A stretch of DNA of 64,000 nt from Candidatus Latescibacterota bacterium (GTDB lineage: Bacteria > Latescibacterota > UBA2968 > UBA8231), in assembly GCA_022819745.1 (NCBI GenBank), contig JAJEGS010000034.1:62001-126000 (forward strand). The letters run 5' to 3'. The translations under genes were made by a program, and so were the position numbers. The notes below the pieces were generated by a model. That model was not told the DNA's origin. It worked only from the letters and a program-made list of their open reading frames with translations, and did no database searches. Of this stretch, positions 1 through 7,903 are shown one piece after another. Within the stretch, counting starts at the first letter, position 1, and every line of letters begins with the position of its first letter.

Positions 1-129
1 CGGCAGGAATGCCTCGCGGATCCGGTCGATCTTTTCCTCGGGGATCATGTCCTCAAAGACGACGTAGCCGTTGATTTTGAATTCGGCGAGCTTGAGGTCG
101 AAATCTACATCGGCGCAGGTGAGGGTCAT
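1..129 (-). CDS. Phytanoyl-CoA dioxygenase family protein, N-terminal part (partial)
   Basis: Reading from an ATG at 129, 43 codons run off the left edge. The visible segment (a short acidic start, then FKINGYVVFEDMIPEEKID) has the 'x-x-x-GYVVxxxxIxxE' opening typical of PhyH-type Fe(II)/2-oxoglutarate oxygenases and resembles the start of the PhyH protein at 2265. The catalytic HxD...H residues lie outside the window, so activity cannot be judged. It follows the aldolase on the same strand and is probably the third gene of the SDR-aldolase-PhyH operon. Family call from a short segment: moderate confidence. Confidence 0.6.
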   Translation of the reverse strand, partial: MTLTCADVDFDLKLAEFKINGYVVFEDMIPEEKIDRIREAFLP

Positions 130-152
130 GGCGGTCTCCGTTCGTCTCGGTC

Positions 153-884
153 TTAGTGCTCGGTATTTCCCTTGAGACAGTCCAGCAGTTGAGTCCCTCG
201 GTCCATCAGCAGGTCGAGGTCCGACTTGAAGGTAAGAGCCTGAAAGCCTGCGGCTTTTTTGGCCGCGAAGTCCTCGGGGGAATACGTGTTGCAGCAGGGT
301 TTTTTGCCGACCGCAAGGGTTGTAGTGACAATCCGCTCCATCGCCGCCTGATAGTCGGAGTGCTGTTCGTAGCTGGAGCGATGGCGCGACAAGCCCATCG
401 ATAGCGCCAAGTCAACCGGCCCGACAAAGCAGCCATCGACGCCGGGCAGGGCCATGATTTCTTCGGCTTGCTCGACGGCATCAATGTGTTCCATTTGCAC
501 CAGCAGCAAGGTCTCAGAGTTGGCCTTTTCAAAGTAATCGTCGCCGTAGTGGAGATAGTGGTCGCCACCCAGCGAGCGCACCCCAGTGGGCGGGTACTTG
601 GCGGCGCGGGCGACGGCTTGGGCTGCGGCGAGCGAGTTGACCATGGGCACTACTACTCCGCCTGCTCCTATATCGAGGGCTTTTTCCACTTCGCCGGGAT
701 TGCCGATGGAGGTGCGGATCAGAGGGCGAGCGCCGGTTGGGCGAGCGGCGTAGATGCACTCATAGGCGGTCTCCCAATTCATCGGGCCGTGCTGGAGGTC
801 GAGGACGATCCAGTCCCAGCCCATCAGCCCTAAGTAGCGGGAAATCGCCGGTTGGGGAATAGTCTGCCAGATGCCAATATCCAT
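153..884 (-). CDS. HpcH/HpaI-type aldolase/citrate lyase family protein
   Basis: A 243-residue TIM-barrel class II pyruvate aldolase of the HpcH/HpaI family. These enzymes cleave 2-keto-3-deoxy or 4-hydroxy-2-oxo acids to pyruvate plus an aldehyde with a divalent metal. Visible family motifs are LDLQHGP (general base His), PLIRT (pyruvate-binding Arg), QMEH with the metal Glu, and VGPVDLALSMG with the metal Asp. The start lies 3 nt after the stop of the upstream SDR gene, so translation is probably coupled; the N-terminus is a little shorter than usual. The natural substrate is unknown; neighbours suggest a sugar-acid-like or modified compound. Confidence 0.85.
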   Translation of the reverse strand: MDIGIWQTIPQPAISRYLGLMGWDWIVLDLQHGPMNWETAYECIYAARPTGARPLIRTSIGNPGEVEKALDIGAGGVVVPMVNSLAAAQAVARAAKYPPTGVRSLGGDHYLHYGDDYFEKANSETLLLVQMEHIDAVEQAEEIMALPGVDGCFVGPVDLALSMGLSRHRSSYEQHSDYQAAMERIVTTTLAVGKKPCCNTYSPEDFAAKKAAGFQALTFKSDLDLLMDRGTQLLDCLKGNTEH

Positions 885-887
885 CGC

Positions 888-1718
888 CTAGAGACCAATC
901 TGTTCGGCGGGCGCACCGGGCATACCCGGATGCGAGCCACCGGCATTCTTAGAGAGATTGCCGCCGTCTAGAGGCAACATCACACCAGTGATCCAAGCCG
1001 AAGCGTCCGAGGCGAGGAAAATCGCCGCGCCCTTGATGTCGTTGGAGTCGCCGAGACGGCCCATGGGGAGGCCGCGCAAATAGGTTTCGCCCAGCCCGGG
1101 ATCCGCGGCGATGCGCTCCTTTAGGTCCTCGTTCATTAGCTGGGCGCAGACAATGGCGTTGACGCGCACCCCCTTGGCGGCCCACTCCGTGCTCAGCTCG
1201 CGGGTCATCTGCGCGGCCGCACCCATGCCCATGCTGTACGAGAGGTGACTGCGGCCGAGGGCGTTGATACCGGCGATCGACACGAGGTTGATGATGCTGC
1301 CGCCGTGGCCCGAGGCCATCATGCGCCGGCCGGCCTCTTGGCAGCAGACCAAGCGACCGACGACGAGGTTTTGCAAGGTAAACTCAACCTCCTCGGGCGT
1401 CAGGTCGAGCGGGGTGTTGCGCCGCGCATTGCCGGCCACATTGCCGACGATGTCGATGCGGCCGTATTTTGCGTCTATTAATTCAAACATGGTGCGGATT
1501 TGATTGGGTTTCGACATATCGCACACCGCTGGGAGAACGCGGCGGCCCAAGGCACCCAGTTCGCGGGCTGTCGTGGCCAGACCGTCGGCGTTGATGTCGG
1601 CCAAGACGAGGTCGGCCCCTGCTTCGGCAAAACCAGTGGCCATAGCTTTGCCGAGGCCGCTGGCCGCACCAGAGACCAAGGCGACGCGGTTGGATAGGTC
1701 GAAGAGCGGATGGGACAT
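888..1718 (-). CDS. SDR family oxidoreductase with substituted catalytic lysine
   Basis: A 276-residue Rossmann-fold short-chain dehydrogenase/reductase. The NAD(P)-binding glycine motif SGAASGLG lies at residues 16-23 and the NNAG-like motif reads GNVAGNA. Catalytic Ser is S147 (VSIAG) and catalytic Tyr is Y161, but the lysine of the YxxxK motif is replaced by methionine (YSMGM, M165). The flanking pattern, including TEWAAKGVRVNAI, is otherwise that of a well-folded classical SDR. It is the first gene of a minus-strand operon; an AGGAGG ribosome site precedes the ATG. Either it uses a different proton relay or it is not a classical dehydrogenase. Confidence 0.85.
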   Translation of the reverse strand: MSHPLFDLSNRVALVSGAASGLGKAMATGFAEAGADLVLADINADGLATTARELGALGRRVLPAVCDMSKPNQIRTMFELIDAKYGRIDIVGNVAGNARRNTPLDLTPEEVEFTLQNLVVGRLVCCQEAGRRMMASGHGGSIINLVSIAGINALGRSHLSYSMGMGAAAQMTRELSTEWAAKGVRVNAIVCAQLMNEDLKERIAADPGLGETYLRGLPMGRLGDSNDIKGAAIFLASDASAWITGVMLPLDGGNLSKNAGGSHPGMPGAPAEQIGL

Positions 1719-1788
1719 AACTGCCTCCTGATTTTATTGGGCTTCAGAACATAGGGGCGCGGCTAGCAGCGGCCAAGCCCTGCCGAGC

Positions 1789-1818
1789 TTGCGGCGATTC
1801 GTTCGCCCGCTCTATATT
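1789..1818 (+). promoter_or_regulatory. Putative promoter for the 1851-7250 gene cluster
   Basis: TTGCGG (1789-1794) and TATATT (1813-1818) are separated by 18 nt in the divergent gap between the SDR gene and the small protein at 1851. The -10 matches the sigma-70 consensus at 5 of 6 positions; the -35 is weak. Position relative to the first plus-strand gene is appropriate. Inference only. Confidence 0.35.
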
Positions 1819-1850
1819 TGCTGCCGCAAATTGAACCTACCGGGGCCGAC

Positions 1851-2252
1851 ATGACCACTGCCATAGACGGCTGGATACGCCAGTCGCAAGAGAAAATTTT
1901 AAGCGGCGCGAGCGTCACCTTGCAGGATTTAGACGCGCTGCGCGATCTACAAAACGGCGAGCAGCAGCACCTCCTCTACATCTGGGCCGAACAAGACCGC
2001 ATCGACGCAGGCGTCATCGCGTGGAACTACTTCGGCCCCTTCGACAGCGAGTTCCGCTTCGATCCCAAAAACGAATGTCCGTATGCCAGCGCGGCTGCGG
2101 CCATGGCCGACGGGTGGCGGGTGGTGTCTTTTCCGGGCGTGGAATACCCGATGGAAAATGCCCACAACCAACTCGGTTTTGAGTTTATCCTAGAGCGCTA
2201 TTTCCAGCCCGACGAGGGGTTGGACTTCACGCCGCACGGCCAGCGCCAATAA
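1851..2252 (+). CDS. Small conserved-looking protein of unknown function
   Basis: A 133-residue soluble, acidic protein starting at the ATG at 1851; an upstream in-frame TTG would add 11 residues without a better ribosome site. I do not recognise a family. It is rich in aromatic residues, with a helical first half and a second half containing 'IAWNYFGPFDSEFRFD' and 'GWRVVSFPGVE'. No signal peptide or membrane segment is visible. It sits 12 nt upstream of the PhyH gene and is the first gene of the plus-strand catabolic cluster, so a role linked to that cluster is plausible but unproven. Confidence 0.65.
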   Translation: MTTAIDGWIRQSQEKILSGASVTLQDLDALRDLQNGEQQHLLYIWAEQDRIDAGVIAWNYFGPFDSEFRFDPKNECPYASAAAAMADGWRVVSFPGVEYPMENAHNQLGFEFILERYFQPDEGLDFTPHGQRQ

Positions 2253-2264
2253 ACGGAGAGGAAC

Positions 2265-3062
2265 ATGGACGCCAACTGGAAAGAGCTCAAAAAAGAATTC
2301 TTCGACACCGGCTACGTCGTCCTCGACGGCTGGATCGAGCCTGAGTTGGTAGAACGGACCAATCAGGACGCCCACCAATCCGGGGGCATCGACATCTTCG
2401 AGTGCGAGAGCGTCGGCGATTTGCTCTGCCACGCCAAGGTCGTCGAATTCATCGCCTTCCTGCTGGAGACGCCGGAGGTGGCCATCAGCCCCTTCCGCTT
2501 CTGGAATCACCTCACGCAAGGTGGGCAAAGCGATGGCGGCGGCTGGCACGTGGACGACACCTATATGGCCGACCGGCCGCTGACCGAGATCTTGTGCATG
2601 TACTACCCGCAGGACGTGGAGGAAGACATGGGGCCGACCATGCTGTTGCCCGGCAGCCACCGGCGGCTCTACACGCCCCCGCAGACCGCTAAGCTGGGCT
2701 GGATCCGCGGGCAGCAAAAAGTGGTCGTCAAGGCCGGTGCCCTCGCCGTGACCTTCCCCTCGATTCTCCACGCTCGCGCCGCGCATTTGTCCGCCAAGCC
2801 GCGCTCCATGATCAAATACGGCTACGAGGTGGCCGATCCCCAATACGGCTACTACCTGACCGAGCAGGCCTACCGCAACTTCCGCCGCACCGAACTGGGC
2901 CGCTCGCTGACGCAGCTAGCCGAGATCAAGGATAAAGACGACGCGCTGTGGAACTCCTACTGGAAATCGCATCCGAGCTATACTTTTCAAGACTTCAAGC
3001 ACCAAATCGGCGTAGTCGGGCGACGGCTGCGCAAGCACCTAGACCACGAACAGGTTAGCTAA
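2265..3062 (+). CDS. Phytanoyl-CoA dioxygenase (PhyH) family protein
   Basis: A 265-residue Fe(II)/2-oxoglutarate-dependent oxygenase of the PhyH family. The facial triad is visible as H95-x-D97 (WHVDD) and distal H169 (ILHARAA), with the 2-oxoglutarate-anchoring Arg likely R180 (KPRSM). The N-terminus carries the usual GYVVLDG start and length is normal. A GGAGAGG ribosome site precedes the ATG. Bacterial PhyH enzymes hydroxylate diverse small molecules, and the substrate cannot be read from sequence. It clusters with VOC, cupin and mandelate-racemase-family genes, suggesting oxidative degradation of a carboxylate or sugar-derived compound. Confidence 0.88.
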   Translation: MDANWKELKKEFFDTGYVVLDGWIEPELVERTNQDAHQSGGIDIFECESVGDLLCHAKVVEFIAFLLETPEVAISPFRFWNHLTQGGQSDGGGWHVDDTYMADRPLTEILCMYYPQDVEEDMGPTMLLPGSHRRLYTPPQTAKLGWIRGQQKVVVKAGALAVTFPSILHARAAHLSAKPRSMIKYGYEVADPQYGYYLTEQAYRNFRRTELGRSLTQLAEIKDKDDALWNSYWKSHPSYTFQDFKHQIGVVGRRLRKHLDHEQVS

Positions 3063-3079
3063 CGACGAGGAGAGATTCG

Positions 3080-3451
3080 ATGGTACAAAAAATCCACAAG
3101 ATCGCGGTCATAACCGACGACATCGAAGGAGCAGTGGCGTTCTACACGCAGAAACTAGGACTGACCGTGGTAGAGCGGTTTCACAATGAGGACGACGAGG
3201 ACTATGTCTTCCTCGACGCCGGCGGAATCCTGCTAGAACTCATGCCGCAGAAGAGCATGGGGCAGGACCCCGGCTTCCACCACATCTCATTTGATGTCGA
3301 TAGCGTGGAAGACAGCGCGCAGGAATTGAAGGACAAGGGCGTCACCATCACCAAAGAGCCTTTCGACGTCGGTGGGGGCACCGGCATCACCTTGAGTTTT
3401 TTCGCGGGGCCGAACCAACTAAACCTTCAGCTCTTTCACCGCGAGAAATGA
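3080..3451 (+). CDS. VOC (glyoxalase/bleomycin resistance/dioxygenase) family protein
   Basis: A 123-residue protein with the paired beta-alpha-beta-beta-beta modules of the vicinal oxygen chelate fold. The first module begins KIHKIAVITDD (putative metal His) and ends with LLELM (metal Glu). The second begins FHHISFDV (second His) and ends near NLQLF, where a Glu is usual, so the fourth ligand is uncertain. It most resembles methylmalonyl-CoA epimerase/lactoylglutathione lyase-like proteins. It lies 17 nt after the PhyH gene and 7 nt before the bicupin, clearly co-transcribed. Reaction unknown. Confidence 0.82.
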   Translation: MVQKIHKIAVITDDIEGAVAFYTQKLGLTVVERFHNEDDEDYVFLDAGGILLELMPQKSMGQDPGFHHISFDVDSVEDSAQELKDKGVTITKEPFDVGGGTGITLSFFAGPNQLNLQLFHREK

Positions 3452-3458
3452 GGCCGTC

Positions 3459-4277
3459 ATGCGCATAGCCAGAGCCGACCGTGCGGATATGCAGGAACTG
3501 AGCGACGTCCACGGCGGCGCCGGGGCGATCCTCTTCGACCGCCTGTGGGAGCGCGCTGATTTCGCGACGCCCTTCGCCTTCGTCCACTGCGCGATCCTCC
3601 TACCCGGCAGCGGGATCGGCTACCACCGCCACGACGATAGCGAGGAAATTTTCATCGCCGTTGACAATGCCTCGCAATTCACCCACAACGGGCGCACGGC
3701 CGTCGTCGAGGGCGGGGCCGCAGTGCCGCTGCGCTCGGGCGAGATCCACGCCATCTACAACCACACCGACCGCGAGACGCGCTGGTTCAACGTCCACTGC
3801 GTGGTTCCCGGAGGAGAACCCAAATCGACCGACTTGGGCGACGACCGGGTCGGCGCTGAATTAGAATCCACCGACCGCCTGCCGGTGGGGCGGCTGGATC
3901 GCGGTGCGCTAAAATACGGCCAAGCGCACGGCGGCAAAGGCGAAGTCGGCGGTCGGCTTATCTGGGGGCCGGAGGATTTCCGCAGCAATTTTTACTGTTT
4001 GGTCCACTGTCTGTTGCCGCCGGACACCTCGCTCGGCTACCACCGCCACGAAGGCGTCGAGGAAGTCTATATCATCATCGAAGGCAGCGGGCGGATGACA
4101 GTAGATGATGAGACGCAGGAGGTCGCGCAGTGGGATGCGATTCCCAGTCGGCTGGGAGGCAGCCACGGCCTCTATAACCACACGCAAGAAAATCTCGAAT
4201 TACTGGTCGTCGCCGTCTGCGCCGAGAAGGGGCAGTTCGACTCAACGGACCTCGGCGACGATCTAAGCCAACGCTAA
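3459..4277 (+). CDS. Two-domain cupin (bicupin) protein
   Basis: A 272-residue protein with two cupin beta-barrels. Each has a metal motif 1 of the form GYHRH followed by a Glu (DDSEEIF in domain 1, EGVEEVY in domain 2) and a motif 2 His (GEIHAIYNH and GGSHGLYNH). Duplication of one domain is evident from these parallel motifs. Bicupins include oxalate decarboxylases, gentisate-type dioxygenases and sugar isomerases; the exact activity cannot be assigned. It sits in the middle of the catabolic operon, 18 nt before the UPF0173 hydrolase. Confidence 0.85.
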   Translation: MRIARADRADMQELSDVHGGAGAILFDRLWERADFATPFAFVHCAILLPGSGIGYHRHDDSEEIFIAVDNASQFTHNGRTAVVEGGAAVPLRSGEIHAIYNHTDRETRWFNVHCVVPGGEPKSTDLGDDRVGAELESTDRLPVGRLDRGALKYGQAHGGKGEVGGRLIWGPEDFRSNFYCLVHCLLPPDTSLGYHRHEGVEEVYIIIEGSGRMTVDDETQEVAQWDAIPSRLGGSHGLYNHTQENLELLVVAVCAEKGQFDSTDLGDDLSQR

Positions 4278-4294
4278 CAGAAAGGACTAGTCCT

Positions 4295-5077
4295 ATGGCA
4301 TCCGTGAAGATCACCTTTATCGGCCACGCTTCTTTCCGCTTCGAGTCCGACAAGGGCTCAGTCACCTACTTCGACGCTTGGCTCGACGACAATCCCACCG
4401 CCAAGATGAAGCTCAGCCAAGTGAGAAAAGCCGATATCGTCATCGCCACCCACGGCCACAGCGACCACATCGGCGACTCGTACGAGATCTGCAAGCGCAC
4501 CAAGGCCAAGTTCGTCGGCAACTACGAACTCTGCTCGGTCGCCGAGGCCGTGCATGGGCTCAAAATGGGCTCGCGGGCGCTGTCGATGAACCCCGGCGGC
4601 GAGGTCAAGGTCAAAGACGCCACGATCACCATGGTGCAGGGCCACCACTCGCAGTCGCTATCGCCGCACGTCATCGGCGGCGAGCTGCCGGAGGGCCTGC
4701 TCTTCCACCCCGACAGCGCAGTCAACGGTTTCGTCGTGGCCTACAACAACGGCATCTCCATCTACGACACGGGAGACACCTGCCTGTTCAGCGACATGCA
4801 GCTCATCGGCCAGATGTACGGACCGCAGATCGCGATTATGCCGGTCGGCGGGCAGTACACCATGGGAATCCGCGAGGCCGCACGGGCAGCTAGCCTGATC
4901 CGCCCCGACATCGTCATTCCCTGCCACTACGGGCCGATTATGAATCAGCCGGCCGACATCGGTGCGTTGAGCGAAGCAGTACAATTCCTCTCGCCGAATA
5001 CAAAGGTGGTACAGATGCAGCCTGGGCAGACGCTGACCTATACGGCGAGTAGCCATCGAGTTGGGGGCCGCAAGTAG
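4295..5077 (+). CDS. UPF0173-type metal-dependent hydrolase (metallo-beta-lactamase fold)
   Basis: A 260-residue metallo-beta-lactamase-fold hydrolase of the UPF0173/UlaG-like type. Visible metal motifs are HGHSDHIGD, a following His in GHHSQS, TGDTCLFSDM with the bridging Asp, and the C-terminal CHYGP. The N-terminus KITFIGHASF is characteristic. UlaG itself hydrolyses L-ascorbate-6-phosphate lactone, so a lactonase role in sugar-acid breakdown would fit the neighbours; this is inference. An AAAGGA ribosome site precedes the ATG; the downstream gene starts 9 nt later. Confidence 0.87.
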   Translation: MASVKITFIGHASFRFESDKGSVTYFDAWLDDNPTAKMKLSQVRKADIVIATHGHSDHIGDSYEICKRTKAKFVGNYELCSVAEAVHGLKMGSRALSMNPGGEVKVKDATITMVQGHHSQSLSPHVIGGELPEGLLFHPDSAVNGFVVAYNNGISIYDTGDTCLFSDMQLIGQMYGPQIAIMPVGGQYTMGIREAARAASLIRPDIVIPCHYGPIMNQPADIGALSEAVQFLSPNTKVVQMQPGQTLTYTASSHRVGGRK

Positions 5078-5085
5078 CAACCGCA

Positions 5086-6084
5086 ATGACATCTGCAAAC
5101 ATGCTGAGAGCCGTCCACTATCAGGACGTGGATCCCGGAACTCAGTGGATCAAGGACGCCGACGTCGCCATCGATTCCGACGGACCGCTCGACGCAGACC
5201 GCACCCTCACTCCGAATGTGGTCAAAATGGACGGCGGATACCGCATGTACTATCACGGCCTCGGGCCGGGGCGTCCAAACGCGGCTTCAAAGGGGTACAT
5301 CCTCAGTGCCTTCTCCACCGATGCCGAGCACTGGGAGAAGGAGCCGGGCGTCAGGATAGATGCGGGCGGAGAGGGTGCCGAGCACTACATCTGGAGCCCG
5401 GACGTCATTCCGCTAGCAGATGGCCGCTACCGCATGTACTACGAGGGGAAGACCGAGACGGGGGACGGCCAAGTCAAGGCCGCAATTGTGAGTGCTGTTT
5501 CCGCCGACGGTCTGGTCTGGGAACAAGAGCCGGGCCTGCGCCTAGCCGGAGCAAGTGTCTCCTATCTGGCACCTCGCTGCCTTCACCTCGACCCAGCCGC
5601 AGAAAAGGGCGGCTCCCGCTTTCGCCTCTACGCCAGTGCTTATCCCTATCCAGATGTTGCTGGCAACAAAAAGATCGTCAGCACCGTGTCAGAAGATGGT
5701 CTAGTGTTCGAGTTGGAGCCCGGCGTTCGCATACCTCAAGACCAAGCGCTCGAAAGCTATGCCGTCTATGCCCCGGAGGTCTTGCGCCTAGGCGAGGGCG
5801 GCTTTCGGATGTACTACGCAGGCTGGACGTCGGCTCCGGAGGTCCCCCGTGGATCAAAGTATCACGGCAGAATTTTCAGTGCATTTTCTGAGGACGGTCT
5901 GCAGTGGGTCAAGGATCCGGGAATTTGCATTGACAATGGGGGACTGTGGGACGCAGCCAAGGCCTCAGAGCCGTGTGTGATTGACCTTGCCGACGGCCGC
6001 TTCCGCATGTTCTACGAAGCCTGTGATCTCGACGGACGCTGGCGCATTGCCAGCGCAACTTCGGCTGCATCTACTGCGCCGTAA
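5086..6084 (+). CDS. Five-bladed beta-propeller glycosidase-like protein
   Basis: A 332-residue protein built from about five repeats of the form 'DG-x-YRMYY', seen as YRMYYHGLG, YRMYYEGKT, FRLYASAY, FRMYYAGW and FRMFYEA. This pattern is typical of GH43/GH32/GH130-like five-bladed propellers that act on furanosides, arabinans or mannosides. An acidic residue opens most blades (SPDVIP, APEVLR). No signal peptide is visible, so it is probably cytoplasmic. It is flanked by the UPF0173 hydrolase and the enolase-family dehydratase, consistent with release and breakdown of a sugar derivative. Exact glycosidic specificity is unknown. Confidence 0.72.
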   Translation: MTSANMLRAVHYQDVDPGTQWIKDADVAIDSDGPLDADRTLTPNVVKMDGGYRMYYHGLGPGRPNAASKGYILSAFSTDAEHWEKEPGVRIDAGGEGAEHYIWSPDVIPLADGRYRMYYEGKTETGDGQVKAAIVSAVSADGLVWEQEPGLRLAGASVSYLAPRCLHLDPAAEKGGSRFRLYASAYPYPDVAGNKKIVSTVSEDGLVFELEPGVRIPQDQALESYAVYAPEVLRLGEGGFRMYYAGWTSAPEVPRGSKYHGRIFSAFSEDGLQWVKDPGICIDNGGLWDAAKASEPCVIDLADGRFRMFYEACDLDGRWRIASATSAASTAP

Positions 6085-6125
6085 GGACCCAACAAGTAAT
6101 CACCCATAGCTAAAGGAGTACCACC

Positions 6126-7250
6126 ATGCCGGGCACTGAAGCCCCTATCGGACCCAACGATGCAATTAAAGTCACCAAGATCGAGACGTTCGTTCTCAAA
6201 AATTCCTGGGTCTTCGTCAAGATCTCGACGGACGCGGGCATCACCGGTTGGGGCGAGATGCTCAAGGACGACGCCAGGGCCTGTGCCGCCGGCGCGCTCG
6301 AAGTCGCCGACTACTTAGTGGGCAAAGATCCCCGCCCAGTCACTCACCACTGGCAGGCCATCCATCGCGGCGCTTTCTATCGCGGCGGCCCGATCAAAAC
6401 CGCCATCTCCTCCGGCATTGACATGGCCCTTTGGGACATCACCGGCAAATGCTATGGCGTGCCCGTGTACAAGCTGCTCGGCGGCCCCACGCGCGAGCGG
6501 ATTCGGGTTTACGGCGAAGTGAGTGAGAAGACCGGAGTCAACGCCATGAAGGTGGGTCCGGGCACGTCGCGGTCCCCCTTCAAATACATCGAGGGCCAAA
6601 AATTCGTCGATGAGATCGTCGAGCGTTTCAAGGCGCTGCGCGAACAACACGGCTCCGGCGTCGATATCGCCGTTGACTTTCACGGCGCAGTGCAACCCCC
6701 TACCGCCCTGCTGCTCGTCAAGGCACTCGAACCGTATCATCCCTGGTTCTACGAGGAAATTGTGCAGGCCCTCAACGTCGATGTCATGGCCGAAATCGCC
6801 GCAAAGACCCACATCCCCATTGCCACGGGCGAGCGCATCTTTACCAAGTGGGGGTTCAAGGAAATTCTCGAAAAACGCGCCGCCCACATCCTCCAGCCAG
6901 ACGTTTGCTATGCCGGCGGCATCACCGAATTGAAGATCATCGCTGGCATGGCCGAAGCCTACTACTCGCCGCTGGCCCCGCACAATCCCCAAGGCCCCTG
7001 TTCGCTTGCCGCGAGTCTGCAGATCGCCGCTGCCATCCCTAACTTCCTCATCCAAGAGCGCGGCGACAACGAATACGCAGACCTACTCGCCAAACCCTTG
7101 CCACCAGTCGCCAACGGCCACCGCCCCCTGCCCACGGATCCCGGCCTCGGCATCACCATCGACGAAGACAAGCTCATGGCCCAAGTCGGCGAACCGAGTC
7201 CCTATCGCGTTCGCCTTGATCCCGACGATGGGGCGGTTGTGGATTGGTAG
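6126..7250 (+). CDS. Mandelate racemase/enolase family protein (galactonate dehydratase-like, shortened barrel)
   Basis: A 374-residue enolase-superfamily protein most like D-galactonate dehydratases. The capping domain shows VFVKISTDAGITGWGE and FYRGGPIKTAISSGIDMALWD. Barrel motifs are DFHGAV (metal Asp plus catalytic His), YEEIV (second metal Glu), GERIF (third metal Glu), APHNPQGP (catalytic His) and IQERG. Between IRVYGEV and NAMKVG about 14 residues present in E. coli DgoD, as I recall its sequence, are missing, which would remove the first barrel helix. A GGAGT-like site precedes the ATG. Function is probably sugar-acid dehydration, unless the deletion disables it. Confidence 0.82.
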   Translation: MPGTEAPIGPNDAIKVTKIETFVLKNSWVFVKISTDAGITGWGEMLKDDARACAAGALEVADYLVGKDPRPVTHHWQAIHRGAFYRGGPIKTAISSGIDMALWDITGKCYGVPVYKLLGGPTRERIRVYGEVSEKTGVNAMKVGPGTSRSPFKYIEGQKFVDEIVERFKALREQHGSGVDIAVDFHGAVQPPTALLLVKALEPYHPWFYEEIVQALNVDVMAEIAAKTHIPIATGERIFTKWGFKEILEKRAAHILQPDVCYAGGITELKIIAGMAEAYYSPLAPHNPQGPCSLAASLQIAAAIPNFLIQERGDNEYADLLAKPLPPVANGHRPLPTDPGLGITIDEDKLMAQVGEPSPYRVRLDPDDGAVVDW

Positions 7251-7305
7251 GGTGGAGGCGAAACGGCGCATCAACCGGAGGAGCACTGAAAAAAGGAGAA
7301 CTGCA

Positions 7306-7575
7306 ATGGAGCTTCACGAACTCGTCCTTGAGATGAAGCAGCTTGAACGACGGCTCACGCTCTACGAAGAAAAATACGGCATTCTCAGCCAAGATTTTTA
7401 CAACATCTTAAAAGCGGGAAAGCTATCGCGCTACGACGATTTTGACGAAACCCGAACGGATTTCAGCCGGTGGAAAGGCATTTACGAAACTTGGCAACGC
7501 CGCAAGACGGCCTATAACGAACAAATCCAACAAAGCGATCCAGCCGACGCATTGCGGGTACAACCTGCTTATTGA
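7306..7575 (+). CDS. Small helical protein of unknown function
   Basis: An 89-residue charged, helix-rich protein, chosen to start at the ATG at 7306 because AAAAGGAGAA lies directly upstream. The sequence alternates Leu/Glu/Arg (MELHELVLEMKQLERRL) in a coiled-coil-like way, followed by a Tyr/Phe/Arg-rich second half. No known domain is recognised. It sits 36 nt before the DUF433 protein. Small proteins of this size next to antitoxin-like genes are often partners in toxin-antitoxin systems, but there is no sequence evidence for a toxin fold here. Confidence 0.7.
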   Translation: MELHELVLEMKQLERRLTLYEEKYGILSQDFYNILKAGKLSRYDDFDETRTDFSRWKGIYETWQRRKTAYNEQIQQSDPADALRVQPAY

Positions 7576-7611
7576 TATGGCGGAAAATCCTCTTTCCCTA
7601 GGAGGAACACT

Positions 7612-7884
7612 ATGACACAAGCAACCGAAAACGCAATACTCACAATCGAGAACGGTGTGTTTCACAGCAAAGAGGGCTTTGTGAGCGGCGCGCCCATTTT
7701 TGTGGGGACCCGTGTACCAATAAAGAACCTATTTGATTATCTGGCGGGCGGGCACAGTCTGGACGAATTTCTGGACGACTTCCCGAGTGTAAGCCGTGAG
7801 CAGGCAATCAAGACGATTGATATGGCGAGGGATGTCTTGGAGACCTCGAAACGCGGTCAGGTCATACGCATCGGAGCACCGTAA
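7612..7884 (+). CDS. DUF433 antitoxin-like protein
   Basis: A 90-residue DUF433 (PF04255-type) protein. The core 'SGAPIFVGTRVPIKNLFDYLAGGHSLDEFLDDFPSVS' pattern is characteristic, followed by the helix REQAIKTIDMARDVL. Members are winged-helix-like DNA-binding antitoxins usually encoded directly before a DUF5615 PIN-like toxin. Here no such toxin follows; the next gene, 19 nt downstream, encodes a membrane pentapeptide-repeat protein. An AGGAGGAA ribosome site lies before the ATG. Likely a DNA-binding regulator or orphan antitoxin. Confidence 0.85.
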   Translation: MTQATENAILTIENGVFHSKEGFVSGAPIFVGTRVPIKNLFDYLAGGHSLDEFLDDFPSVSREQAIKTIDMARDVLETSKRGQVIRIGAP

Positions 7885-7903
7885 CACGACTATTGTTGGG
7901 GAG

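Noticed and set aside
2190..2843. Minus-strand 217-residue frame
   Set aside because: Shadow of the PhyH gene on the plus strand, which has catalytic motifs and an RBS.
6315..7055. Minus-strand 246-residue frame
   Set aside because: Antisense to the enolase-family gene, which has clear family motifs.
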